The notes beneath the pieces were generated by a model. It was not told the DNA's origin. It saw only the letters and a list, made by a program, of their open reading frames with translations, and did no database searches. The translations under genes were made by a program, and so were the position numbers. DNA of 57,275 bases from an uncultured Prevotellaceae bacterium (lineage in GTDB: Bacteria > Bacteroidota > Bacteroidia > Bacteroidales > Bacteroidaceae). Location of the stretch: the NCBI GenBank assembly GCA_902771445.1, contig CACXXD010000005.1:1-57275 (forward strand), in the 5' to 3' direction. Positions within the stretch are counted from its first letter, which is position 1; each line of letters begins with the position of its first letter. Positions 23,529-34,016 of this stretch are shown in pieces.

Positions 23529-25208
23529 ATGAAAACTTTCGATTTCAAGCCGAAAATGCTTTCGGCAATCAAGAACTACAACAAACAGACGTTCATGGCC
23601 GACCTGATGGCCGGCATCATTGTGGGCATCGTGGCCCTTCCTTTAGCCATTGCCTTCGGCATTGCCAGCGGTGTGTCGCCTGAGAAAGGCATCATCACCG
23701 CCATCGTGGCCGGCCTCGCCATCTCGGCCTTCGGCGGCAGCAAAGTACAGATTGGCGGTCCCACAGGTGCCTTCATCGTGATTGTGGCCGGCATCATCAA
23801 CCAATACGGCATGCAGGGCCTGACCATCGCCACGCTCATGGCTGGTGTCTTTCTCATTGGCTTCGGCCTTCTGCGCCTGGGCACCATCATCAAATACATT
23901 CCCTATCCTATCATTGTGGGCTTCACCAGCGGTATTGCCGTCACCATCTTCACTACGCAGGTGAAGGACTTGCTGGGTATGCAGATCTGCAACGTGCCGA
24001 GCGACTTCGTTGAGAAATGGATTGTATATTTCCAGAATCTGAACAGTATCGACCTTTGGAGCACCATCATCGGCGTGACAAGTGTCATCATCATTTCGGT
24101 AACACCCAAACTGAGCCGACGCGTTCCCGGGTCACTGGTTGCTATCGTCGTGATGACCATTGCTGCACTACTGCTGAAGCAATATGCCGGGGTGACTACG
24201 ATTGAGACCATCGGCGATCGGTTCAGCATCAACTCACAATTGCCCGATGCCGTCGTACCCGAGCTTTCGTGGGAGACCATCAAGAGCCTGGTGGCTCCGG
24301 CCATGACGATTGCCGTTCTGGGAGCCATCGAGAGCCTGCTGTCTGCCACGGTTGCCGACGGTGTGATTGGCGACCACCACAACTCAAACACCGAGCTGAT
24401 TGGCCAGGGCGTGGCCAACATCGTGTCGCCGCTCTTTGGCGGTATTCCCGCCACAGGCGCCATTGCCCGTACCATGACCAACATCAATAACGGCGGTCGC
24501 ACGCCGATTGCAGGTATCGTGCATGCTGTGGTGCTGTTGCTCATCTTCATGTTCCTCATGCCTCTGGCACAATATATCCCAATGGCATGCCTGGCTGGTG
24601 TCCTCGTGGTCGTGAGCTATGGCATGAGCGGCTGGCGCTCGTTCCTGGCCCTGATGCGCAACCCCAAGAGCGACATCACCGTGCTGGTGCTTACCTTCCT
24701 GCTGACCATCGTCTTCGACCTGACCGTTGCCATCGAGGTAGGCCTCATCTGTGCTTGTCTGCTGTTCATGCGCCGCATGAGTGAGACCACCGATGTGAAG
24801 GCTGTCTACGACGAAATCGACCTGAATGAGGATGCCGACATGCAGCGTGGCAATCTGGAGCATCTGACCATCCCTGCAGGCGTAGAGGTCTACGAGATCA
24901 ACGGCCCTTACTTCTTCGGTGCCGGCAACCGGTTCGAAGACATCATGAGCCGTTACGGTGACCGTCCTCAGGTGCGCATCATCCGCATGCGTAAGGTGCC
25001 ATTCATTGACTCAACGGGTCTGCACAACCTGGAGAACATGTGCCTGATGAGTCAGAAAGAGGGCATCACCATCGTTCTTTCAGGTGTTAATCCGAAGGTC
25101 GAGGCTGTACTGAAGCGCAATCACTTCGAACAATTGCTGGGCAGCGAGAACATTTGCAACCACATTGATCTTGCATTGGCTCGTGCGAAGGAAATCGTAA
25201 GCAAATAA
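23529..25208 (+). CDS. SulP family anion transporter with STAS domain
   Basis: A 559-residue inner-membrane transporter of the SLC26/SulP family. About 11-14 hydrophobic segments occupy residues 25-430, including MAGIIVGIVALPLAIAFGIA and the family block QIGGPTGAFIVIVAGI. A cytoplasmic STAS domain (about 440-555) contains FIDSTGLHNL. Members carry sulfate, bicarbonate or other anions; the substrate is not evident. No carbonic anhydrase or sulfate-assimilation gene is adjacent. It stands alone between a promoter and a bidirectional terminator. Confidence 0.93.
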   Translation: MKTFDFKPKMLSAIKNYNKQTFMADLMAGIIVGIVALPLAIAFGIASGVSPEKGIITAIVAGLAISAFGGSKVQIGGPTGAFIVIVAGIINQYGMQGLTIATLMAGVFLIGFGLLRLGTIIKYIPYPIIVGFTSGIAVTIFTTQVKDLLGMQICNVPSDFVEKWIVYFQNLNSIDLWSTIIGVTSVIIISVTPKLSRRVPGSLVAIVVMTIAALLLKQYAGVTTIETIGDRFSINSQLPDAVVPELSWETIKSLVAPAMTIAVLGAIESLLSATVADGVIGDHHNSNTELIGQGVANIVSPLFGGIPATGAIARTMTNINNGGRTPIAGIVHAVVLLLIFMFLMPLAQYIPMACLAGVLVVVSYGMSGWRSFLALMRNPKSDITVLVLTFLLTIVFDLTVAIEVGLICACLLFMRRMSETTDVKAVYDEIDLNEDADMQRGNLEHLTIPAGVEVYEINGPYFFGAGNRFEDIMSRYGDRPQVRIIRMRKVPFIDSTGLHNLENMCLMSQKEGITIVLSGVNPKVEAVLKRNHFEQLLGSENICNHIDLALARAKEIVSK

Positions 25209-25232
25209 CAAGAATCGGTTCTATTGCATACA

Positions 25233-25269
25233 GAAGCGGCATCAAGGCGTTGGACCTTGATGCCGCTTC
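25233..25269. terminator. Bidirectional terminator between sulP and the C10 protease
   Basis: A perfect 15-bp stem (GAAGCGGCATCAAGG and its complement) with a 7-base loop lies between the two convergent stop codons. A TTATTT tail follows on the plus strand. Confidence 0.85.
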
Positions 25270-25291
25270 TTATTTATGCTATCGCTGCGGG

Positions 25292-28200
25292 TTACTTAAC
25301 AATCACCTTGCGCTTACCCGAGACGTGGACGCCACGCTTGGGCAACTGCACCTTGCGGCCTTGCAGGTCGTAGATGGGCTGTCCGGCCTTGCCGTCTGCC
25401 TTCAGGCCATCGATGCCTGCTGTCTCGAGAACAGTCAACTGACCGTTCACAAAGGTAATCTCGTAGTTCTGGGCCTCAGCACCGCTGACCACGATGTCGT
25501 AGACACCGGCAGGGCTGTCGACCGTTGCGTCGCAAGTGATGACAGGGCGCTTGGTGAACACGGTGTCAGTTTCCTTGTTGCGGAAGGTCTTGTAGGTCAG
25601 TTCAAACTCCGGGTTGGCCTCGCCGACGTTGCGGGTATAGCTCTTGGCCGTGATGGTAAGCGGAGCCTTCTCGATGGTGAACACGCCCTCACGCAGCTCG
25701 ACACCCGGGGTGGTGATGGTTCCTTTCTTCAGCGTGATGGGATAGGTACCCACAGGATTGGTAGCCACGCTGATAGCCTCGCAGCTTGCCTCGGCATCAC
25801 CGTCGACAGGCGCACCCATCACAATTGTCTTGATGGTAGCTATGGCTCGACCGTAGATACGTGAAGCCTCGGCGGTGACAACCGGCTTGCCAGTATATTC
25901 AAGGATGTTCTTGCTGCTCCAGTTCTGGTCCCCCTCATAAGAAGCCACCATGTTGGCATACACAAAGACCCGTGCCTGATTGATGAGTCCGCAGAGGTTA
26001 TAGTCGATGAGGTCGACATCATTCAGTATGACAAGGTTGCGCAACACGCTACATGCGGTAAAGGCAGAGCTGCCAATCTTTTTCACGCTCTTCGGCAGAT
26101 AGAGTGTCTGCAGGTTAGAGGCACTGCGGAATGCATTGTCGGGAATCTCCGTCAGCTGGGTGAAATACTTCAGTTCCTCGAACGACTTGATGGTTGCAGC
26201 CCCACGGAACACCTCGCCAATGTCGGTCACAGCCTGAGCCTCTTCGAAGGTCAGTTCTCCGTCGCCATCGGCATCCCACTTGTCCATGCACATGCTGCGC
26301 ACCTTCTCGTCGGCAAAGGTGATGAAGTGCAGTTTCTCACGAACGGAGGTGAGTGCCATGCGCATCTGCTCGTTCGTACTCTCTATATTGTCATAGACGG
26401 CCTGTTCGTCGTCGACATTGATGTCCTTCGACTTGGCCAGCACCAGCATTTCACTCAGTTTCTCGACCAACTGGTCCATTTCCGTGGCAAGCTGTGCATC
26501 CTCGGCGGCGATAAACGACCACTGCGTGTTCTTGCCGTTGCCCACGACATCGTAGTAGATACCGTAAGTCGGACTGGCCTGCTGACTGATATGATTCAGA
26601 TCGGTACCCAGGTATTCGCCATCCACATATTCGGCATCATTGGCTGGAACCTGCAATGTGAAGATGTGCTCGCCAATGGAATCGACATGCCAGTAAGCAC
26701 GGGAGTTCTTCGTAGACAAGTCGCCGTCGGCAAAGCATGCCTTCACGCCATCGCCCACCTTTGAGTCGGTATTGGTACGGAACACCACTTTCTGCTGTGC
26801 ATCGTCGAAGAGGTAGTAAGTGCCATCGGGCATGCTGTTGGAGCGTTTCAGCTGATAGGCACGGCCATTCTGTCCCACGATGGCCTGCGTACCCCATGCC
26901 TCGCCCATCGTGATCATCTTGCGAGTGGCCACATTGTAGATATAGCCTGGCGTGTTCACACGGAAGTTAGAGAGCTTGGGCTGTGTGCGACCGCGCACTT
27001 CGACAATCGTTCCGAAGTTCTTCCATACAGGAGCCTCTGCGTAGAGTTCCTTTGAGCCATAAGGCACATAGAGCGTGCACTGGGCCAACGGCACTCCGCC
27101 GAAGACATTGGTGCCTAAGTTGAGCGTAGAAGGATCAGGGTTCATCACCGTCACCTCGCGCAGAGCCGAACAGCCATAGAAGCAGTTGTCGCCTATCAGT
27201 TCAACGAACTCTGGGATATTGACGGACTTCAGTTTCTTACAGTTGTAGAAAACACGATAGTAGATATTGGTGAGTCCCTTTGGCAAGACGATCGACTCCA
27301 GGTTGGTGCAGCCTTCAAAGGTGTTGCCATAGAGGCAGTAAGCACGCGAGAAATATTGCAGTTCGTTGAAGCTGACAAGCGACGTGTTGTCTTTGAAATA
27401 GAAGGTGTAGCCGAAATCTGACACCTCAGAAGCCTCCTTGTAGCTGAGCTCACCGTTGGTGTCGGCATCAAACAGGCCAATACATACGTCGCGTACAATG
27501 TTATCGGCAAAGTCGATGAGATTGAGTCGCTTGCGCAAAGATTTCTGAGCAGTTTCCAGTTCTTCTATGCTACTCTCCAGATTGTCATAGACCAGCTGTT
27601 CCTCCGCGCACTTCACATTGCTCTTCTTGGCCATCGACAACAGGTTGCCCAGTTTCTCGGCGGCAGCATAGTTGGCGGCAAAGGCATCATCGTAGAGCAC
27701 GAACTGCCACTGACAGTTGCGCTGATGGCTTGTATAATCGACATCGAAGTAGGCACCATAGGTGGGCGAAGCGGCATTGCTGGCATGGTCGGTCTGCACC
27801 CCCAGGAACTCGTTCTCCACATAGCTGGCAGTGACCGTCGAAGGCACCTGAATCGTGTACACCATGTCGGCCACTTCCTTCACCGTCCAATAGGCAGCTG
27901 CCGCAGTGAGATTCGTACCGTCTACGAATATGGCCTTCACACCACTGCCCACATTGCCATCGCTCGATGTGCGGAACAAATACTTGCCACTGCGTCCCGT
28001 GTCGGGCGAAGTGAAGAAGTAGACATCGTCGGCCATCGTCGCAGTATGATTGGCCACGAAGCGCATGGGGGCCGTACCTACCACGCCCTGTGTGCCGTAA
28101 GCCTCGCCTTTGGTCAGATAGCGTCCCGTACCTACATTATATAAATAATAGGTCTTGCCTGCCTCAAGCTGGGCAAAATTGCCTCCGGATATTTCGCGCA

Positions 28201-29986
28201 GTTCAATCACTGTTCCGAAGTCCTTCCACTGGTCTGCCGACATGAAATAAGCCTTGGTGCCTTGCATGACGGTGAGCTTGGCACTGGCTAGGTTCACACC
28301 TCCGAATACCGACGTTCCCAACTGGATGTGTGACGGATGGAACGTGCTCACAGTGAAGCTCGACAGTTTCGTACATCCGGCGAATGCCTCGTCACCGATT
28401 TTCTCCACAGAGATGGGGAGATCGATTGAGAGCAACACCTGACAGTCCTTGAAAGTGCCTTTTTCGATTGTCGAGATTTCGTTGGGCAGTTCGAAGGCCG
28501 TCATCAGCTTGCAGCCGCTGAAAGCTTCCTCGCCAATGACATTCACGCTGGTAGGCAGGTTCACCTGACGCAGTTGTGCGCAATCTTTGAAAGCACGGGC
28601 GCCCACCTTCTTCAGCGATTTTGGCAGACGAAGGTTGGTCAGCTGCGAACAGCCGTTGAAGGCATCGTCCGACAGACTCGTCAGCGAGGTGAAATAGTAG
28701 AGTTCCCTGAAGTCTTTGATAGACTTACCCTTGAACACATCGCCCAGTGTCGTCACGCTGGCGGCCTCGGCATAAGTCAGCTTGCCATCCTTGTCGGCAT
28801 CCCAGTTGCTCAGACACACGTTCTTCACCGTAGCATCCGAAATGCTCATGGCTTTTTCCATGTAGTTCTCCGGCTCAATGCCCACCACAATCTGCTTGTA
28901 GTAGTTGTAGCCGTCTTCGCTGCCGCCGATACCCTGTCCGTCGCCGGGAGTGAGGTTGGTCAGATAATAGAAGCCGTCGCTTTGTCCGCCCCAACCCCAG
29001 TTGATGTGATAGCGCTGGTTCTCGTATCCGTCGGCCACAAAGGCATGTCCTACCGTGGCATTGGCACCACTCACGTAGACCGGGCGTCCGGCTGCCATCT
29101 CCGTATAGACGATACGATCCCATTCGTCATCGCTGCTCACATCGCTTGCCGTCACGAATCGCACCGATGCGCCATAGCCAAAGTACTTGGCAAAGGCTGC
29201 GTATGCATCAGACGACTGTGCACCCGACGAGCTGCTGGTATAGTCCATTTTTACGGCTGCACCGCAATAGAACATCAGGTCGGCCACGGCCTTCTTCTGC
29301 AAGTCGCTGGCGGTTCCGTAGGTATCCTTCATGTTGTTCCAGTCGATGGGAGAGCCTGCGGGGACTGCATTCACATGGATCTTTTTGGTCCACGTATCAA
29401 AAGCCGGAATCTGCGCAGTTGTCTCTGTCACCGATTTCTCGCGATTGTAATAGAGAATCTGTGCCACAGCCGTTGCCACACAACCTGTCACCGAACGTGA
29501 ATTGCCGTCATACGGACAAGAGTTGTTGTAGGGTGCACCCTGGCTCCATTTGCTGGTCATGAGCTGTTCCACCTTCGGATGGTTGGCAGCAAGTTTCACT
29601 ACAGGAGCGCCCTGCTGAATGCGTGCTATCTGGCCCGCATAGCCGTCAAGCAGTTCCTGAAGGTTGGGAGGCAGCTGTCCGAAGTCGAACGAGCCGTCGT
29701 CGCAGTAGCCCAGCACTTCAATGGTCTGGTCGTCGCCCGAGACAATCACGAAGCCCTCGTCCACACCTTTGTTGAACACATAGTAGGGTTCCACTGTTGC
29801 GTCAATGCCCGCTGCTCTCTTCGATGATAGTTTCTGAGCATTCGTCACAGCCGCAAGCGTTCTGAAGTCACGCTGTTGCGCCATAAAGGCACTGGCTCTT
29901 TTCAGTGCCTGCTGCTGCGTGATAGGCTTAGCACCCACAGTCATCACTGACAGTATCAGTGCCACCAAACAAGTAAAAATTCTCAT
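25292..29986 (-). CDS. Secreted C10 (streptopain-type) cysteine protease with LRR repeats
   Basis: A 1564-residue secreted protease related to streptopain and Prevotella interpain. In order: signal peptide (1-19); propeptide (about 20-130, with YYVFNKG and FVIVSGDD); C10 catalytic domain (about 140-370) with Cys169 in TGCVATAVAQ, His314 in TVGHAFVADG and the Trp-rich INWGWGG. Then come three modules, each opening with an acidic calcium-loop-like motif (DADKDGKLTYAEA, DADTNGELSYKEA, DADGDGELTFEEA) followed by BspA-type leucine-rich repeats. A bacterial Ig/MBG-like domain follows, and the tail PIYDLQGRKV...GKRKVIVK resembles Bacteroidota C-terminal secretion signals. It probably degrades host or dietary proteins. 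Adhesion by the LRRs is inferred. Confidence 0.92.
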   Translation of the reverse strand: MRIFTCLVALILSVMTVGAKPITQQQALKRASAFMAQQRDFRTLAAVTNAQKLSSKRAAGIDATVEPYYVFNKGVDEGFVIVSGDDQTIEVLGYCDDGSFDFGQLPPNLQELLDGYAGQIARIQQGAPVVKLAANHPKVEQLMTSKWSQGAPYNNSCPYDGNSRSVTGCVATAVAQILYYNREKSVTETTAQIPAFDTWTKKIHVNAVPAGSPIDWNNMKDTYGTASDLQKKAVADLMFYCGAAVKMDYTSSSSGAQSSDAYAAFAKYFGYGASVRFVTASDVSSDDEWDRIVYTEMAAGRPVYVSGANATVGHAFVADGYENQRYHINWGWGGQSDGFYYLTNLTPGDGQGIGGSEDGYNYYKQIVVGIEPENYMEKAMSISDATVKNVCLSNWDADKDGKLTYAEAASVTTLGDVFKGKSIKDFRELYYFTSLTSLSDDAFNGCSQLTNLRLPKSLKKVGARAFKDCAQLRQVNLPTSVNVIGEEAFSGCKLMTAFELPNEISTIEKGTFKDCQVLLSIDLPISVEKIGDEAFAGCTKLSSFTVSTFHPSHIQLGTSVFGGVNLASAKLTVMQGTKAYFMSADQWKDFGTVIELREISGGNFAQLEAGKTYYLYNVGTGRYLTKGEAYGTQGVVGTAPMRFVANHTATMADDVYFFTSPDTGRSGKYLFRTSSDGNVGSGVKAIFVDGTNLTAAAAYWTVKEVADMVYTIQVPSTVTASYVENEFLGVQTDHASNAASPTYGAYFDVDYTSHQRNCQWQFVLYDDAFAANYAAAEKLGNLLSMAKKSNVKCAEEQLVYDNLESSIEELETAQKSLRKRLNLIDFADNIVRDVCIGLFDADTNGELSYKEASEVSDFGYTFYFKDNTSLVSFNELQYFSRAYCLYGNTFEGCTNLESIVLPKGLTNIYYRVFYNCKKLKSVNIPEFVELIGDNCFYGCSALREVTVMNPDPSTLNLGTNVFGGVPLAQCTLYVPYGSKELYAEAPVWKNFGTIVEVRGRTQPKLSNFRVNTPGYIYNVATRKMITMGEAWGTQAIVGQNGRAYQLKRSNSMPDGTYYLFDDAQQKVVFRTNTDSKVGDGVKACFADGDLSTKNSRAYWHVDSIGEHIFTLQVPANDAEYVDGEYLGTDLNHISQQASPTYGIYYDVVGNGKNTQWSFIAAEDAQLATEMDQLVEKLSEMLVLAKSKDINVDDEQAVYDNIESTNEQMRMALTSVREKLHFITFADEKVRSMCMDKWDADGDGELTFEEAQAVTDIGEVFRGAATIKSFEELKYFTQLTEIPDNAFRSASNLQTLYLPKSVKKIGSSAFTACSVLRNLVILNDVDLIDYNLCGLINQARVFVYANMVASYEGDQNWSSKNILEYTGKPVVTAEASRIYGRAIATIKTIVMGAPVDGDAEASCEAISVATNPVGTYPITLKKGTITTPGVELREGVFTIEKAPLTITAKSYTRNVGEANPEFELTYKTFRNKETDTVFTKRPVITCDATVDSPAGVYDIVVSGAEAQNYEITFVNGQLTVLETAGIDGLKADGKAGQPIYDLQGRKVQLPKRGVHVSGKRKVIVK

Positions 29987-30018
29987 TTCCTATATTATTT
30001 AAGTTAGTATTATTGTGG

Positions 30019-30026
30019 CAAAGATA
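30019..30026 (-). promoter_or_regulatory. -7 box (TATCTTTG) proximal to the C10 protease
   Basis: Minus-strand TATCTTTG followed by CC lies 33 bp before the protease start codon. The -33 region is poor. Confidence 0.5.
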
Positions 30027-30090
30027 CAAAAGAATTTCTAATTACAGCCTATTATTTCCATAATTTTAGAATAATTCGGTATTAAATACA

Positions 30091-30176
30091 AAACCGACTG
30101 TCTCCCGACAGCCGGTTTTCAAAAACAAACTACTTAAAAACTAATCTACTAAAACAAATCAAAAAAATATCTTTTC
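30091..30176 (-). ncRNA. Candidate small RNA between groEL and the C10 protease
   Basis: A strong promoter (30183-30213) would start a transcript near 30176. About 60 A/U-rich bases are followed by a 12-bp hairpin (30091-30118, one mismatch, loop GGGA) and a U-rich stretch. The next gene starts 105 bp further on behind its own -7 box. It could equally be an attenuator in the protease 5' leader. No known RNA family was recognised. Confidence 0.35.
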
Positions 30177-30182
30177 TTGATG

Positions 30183-30213
30183 CAAAGGTACAAATAAAAC
30201 GGAGTCAAGCAAA
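30183..30213 (-). promoter_or_regulatory. Strong Bacteroidota promoter upstream of the protease region
   Basis: On the minus strand TTTG (30210-30213), a 19-bp spacer and TACCTTTG (30183-30190) match the consensus fully. It lies about 200 bp before the protease start. Confidence 0.7.
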
Positions 30214-30342
30214 GAAAAATTGGATGAAAAAAAGACAAATTGATATAGGTCAAGCAATTAGTACACAAAAAGTTACGTTAATGTTGTTTTTGATAACTAC
30301 ACATGGCAAAGCCCTGTAAATTTGATAGTTCCACGCATATAC

Positions 30343-30379
30343 GAAAAAAATCCCCGGACCGTCTGGCAGTCCGGGGAAT
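30343..30379 (-). terminator. Terminator of groEL
   Basis: On the minus strand CCCCGGAC, a 9-base loop and GTCCGGGG are followed by ATTTTTTT. It lies about 45 bp after the groEL stop. Confidence 0.9.
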
Positions 30380-30420
30380 CGTTAAATAGTAAATACAGAT
30401 AATACTCTATTTCAGACAAA

Positions 30421-32295
<1,875 letters not shown>

Positions 32296-32568
32296 TCATT
32301 TTTCGATGACAGCGAGCACGTCGCTCTGGCGCATCATGAGGTACTTTTCGCCGCCGAACTCCAGTTCTGTGCCGCTATACTTGCCATAGAGCACTTCGTC
32401 GCCCTCTTTCAGAATCATCTCTTCGTCCTTGGTTCCCTTGCCCACGGCCTTGATGATGCCACGCAGAGGTTTCTCTTTTGCTGTATCAGGAATAATGATT
32501 CCACCGATTTTTTCTTCAGCCGGTGCAGGCACTACCAGCACACGGTCAGCTAATGGTTTGATTGTCAT
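32296..32568 (-). CDS. groES: Co-chaperonin GroES (10 kDa)
   Basis: The 90-residue lid subunit of the chaperonin. The start at 32568 ([16 protein letters not shown]) is the family start; the frame is open for another 39 codons upstream, but that stretch contains the promoter region and matches nothing. It contains the mobile loop [17 protein letters not shown] and ends DVLAVIEK. It leads the groES-groEL pair. Confidence 0.96.
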   Translation of the reverse strand: MTIKPLADRVLVVPAPAEEKIGGIIIPDTAKEKPLRGIIKAVGKGTKDEEMILKEGDEVLYGKYSGTELEFGGEKYLMMRQSDVLAVIEK

Positions 32569-32618
32569 AATTGTTTTGTTTTTATTATTTAGATGTTTAA
32601 CGTTTCTGCCATTATCTA

Positions 32619-32635
32619 TGCCAAAATTGTGCCAA
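32619..32635 (-). promoter_or_regulatory. Sigma-54-like -24/-12 element upstream of groES
   Basis: On the minus strand the 17 bases TTGGCACAATTTTGGCA match the sigma-54 consensus TTGGCACRNNNNTTGCW with one mismatch (G for the second T of TTGC) and correct spacing. It lies about 50 bp before the groES start. A repeated CTGTCAGTTTGTCAG motif (32645-32662) just upstream could be an activator site. No TAnnTTTG box was noticed here. Confidence 0.45.
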
Positions 32636-32706
32636 ACTGCATCAACTGACAAACTGACAGAAAACGACATTCGCTGTTGTGACATAATATGAATATGTCA
32701 ACAATA

Positions 32707-32738
32707 AAAAATCCGAACCGCTCATCGGTTCGGATTTC
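32707..32738 (-). terminator. Terminator of the EcsC-like gene
   Basis: An 11-bp perfect stem (AATCCGAACCG/CGGTTCGGATT) with a 5-base loop is followed on the minus strand by a T run, just after the EcsC-like stop. Confidence 0.85.
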
Positions 32739-32743
32739 TATTC

Positions 32744-33889
32744 TTACTGTGTCAGCATTTTCTCCAGTTCGTCTTTCCCCACACCCAGCGACTTGGCCGT
32801 CATGTTCAGGTACATCTTTTCGGCCATTGTCTTGCGCCCTGCGGCATGCATCACGTCAATCATGCCCTGTAATGCGCTGCGGGCCGCATCGGGGTCACAG
32901 CCCAGCACGGCGTAGTCGACATCGAAGCTGAATTCGGTGCCTAAGTTCTCCAATAGCTCTATCTGCTGTGCCGGACTAATATCGGTGCGTGCTACCCTGT
33001 CCTCTATCAGGTCTTGCACGTCGGTGTTCAGGTCGTCTGATATGTTGGCCATATTGATCATTGCCTGCAACATGGCCATCTGACGGGCCTGCGGAGCATC
33101 CTGCGACTGTTCGGCCTTGACAAACGAGGTACGTATTAGCTCGAACTCCAGCATGTCGAGATCGCCGTCATTGAAGTGCATCTTCTGTGCCTTCAGTCGT
33201 TTCTGCAAGCGCCGGGCACCGGGTCTGAAGGTGAAGAGTGTCAGGGTGCCAGAGAACACACCGCCTGCGATGGGAACAAACCTGCCAATCGTCTTAGCAA
33301 GACCTTCTTTGGTGAGCTTGGTTCCCACGAGCTTGGCCACCTGCATCACCACGGGATAGATGGCGGCCTTGGTGATGACCAGACGCGGCAGACGGCCCAC
33401 AGCCGACTTAGCCACGCCCTTGGCCAGTTCGCTGATGCCCTGATCGGCCACCTTCACGCCCATCATTGAGCCCATGAAGATGGTGAGCAGGTCGGTAGCT
33501 TCGTCGCTCAGTTTGCCCTCTTCGTCGCAGAAGTTGGGGAAACCATACAGATAGGCCAGTTTCTGAGAAAGCACCACCACATGATAGTAGAACTGTGTCA
33601 GGTCGCCAGGGATCGTGGCGGCCATAGCCAGTCCGCCGGGCAGGCCTACGATGGTAGAGCCTGTCGTTGCCAGCAGCGTGTGGCGGTTGATGCACCGAGT
33701 GGCCACCATGTCGATGACCTTGTCGGTAGTAATGGTATAGGGACGCACGTTTTCGAGCATCGACAAGCGTTGCTCGTTGCAATAGTCGGCCAATGCCTTG
33801 CGCAGGAACTCCACGCGGTTGACCTTCACCCCTGGCATCTTCAACACTGTTGCCAGAATCTTATTCCAAATCAACGAATCCTTTTCCAT
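32744..33889 (-). CDS. EcsC-like protein with TerB-like C-terminal region
   Basis: A 381-residue protein of uncertain function. Residues 60-240 contain glycine-rich hydrophobic stretches (TTGSTIVGLPGGLAMAATIPGDL, LAYLYGFP, FVPIAGGVFSGTLT) that resemble the EcsC family, known from Bacillus but without an assigned activity. Residues 290-381 are helical and acidic (DAARSALQGMIDVMHAAGR, LGVGKDELEKML) and resemble TerB-type modules. It has its own terminator and sits alone, upstream of an AT-rich gap with short inverted repeats. The EcsC assignment is moderate. Confidence 0.6.
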   Translation of the reverse strand: MEKDSLIWNKILATVLKMPGVKVNRVEFLRKALADYCNEQRLSMLENVRPYTITTDKVIDMVATRCINRHTLLATTGSTIVGLPGGLAMAATIPGDLTQFYYHVVVLSQKLAYLYGFPNFCDEEGKLSDEATDLLTIFMGSMMGVKVADQGISELAKGVAKSAVGRLPRLVITKAAIYPVVMQVAKLVGTKLTKEGLAKTIGRFVPIAGGVFSGTLTLFTFRPGARRLQKRLKAQKMHFNDGDLDMLEFELIRTSFVKAEQSQDAPQARQMAMLQAMINMANISDDLNTDVQDLIEDRVARTDISPAQQIELLENLGTEFSFDVDYAVLGCDPDAARSALQGMIDVMHAAGRKTMAEKMYLNMTAKSLGVGKDELEKMLTQ

Positions 33890-33925
33890 AATTATTACAT
33901 TTTAAGTTTCTCACTTCTTTATTTC

Positions 33926-34012
33926 TACCACGAATTTCTCTAATGATACGAATTCCATGCGGATACAAAGTCGACCAATTCGCGGTCGTCAATCAATTCG
34001 TGGTCATTGATT
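33926..34012. repeat. Short imperfect inverted repeats in an intergenic gap
   Basis: CCACGAATT and AATTCGTGG flank about 60 bases that also hold GACCAATTCGCGGTC. It lies in the gap between the TPR gene stop and the EcsC-like start. It may be a decayed intergenic repeat. Confidence 0.35.
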
Positions 34013-34016
34013 TCTG

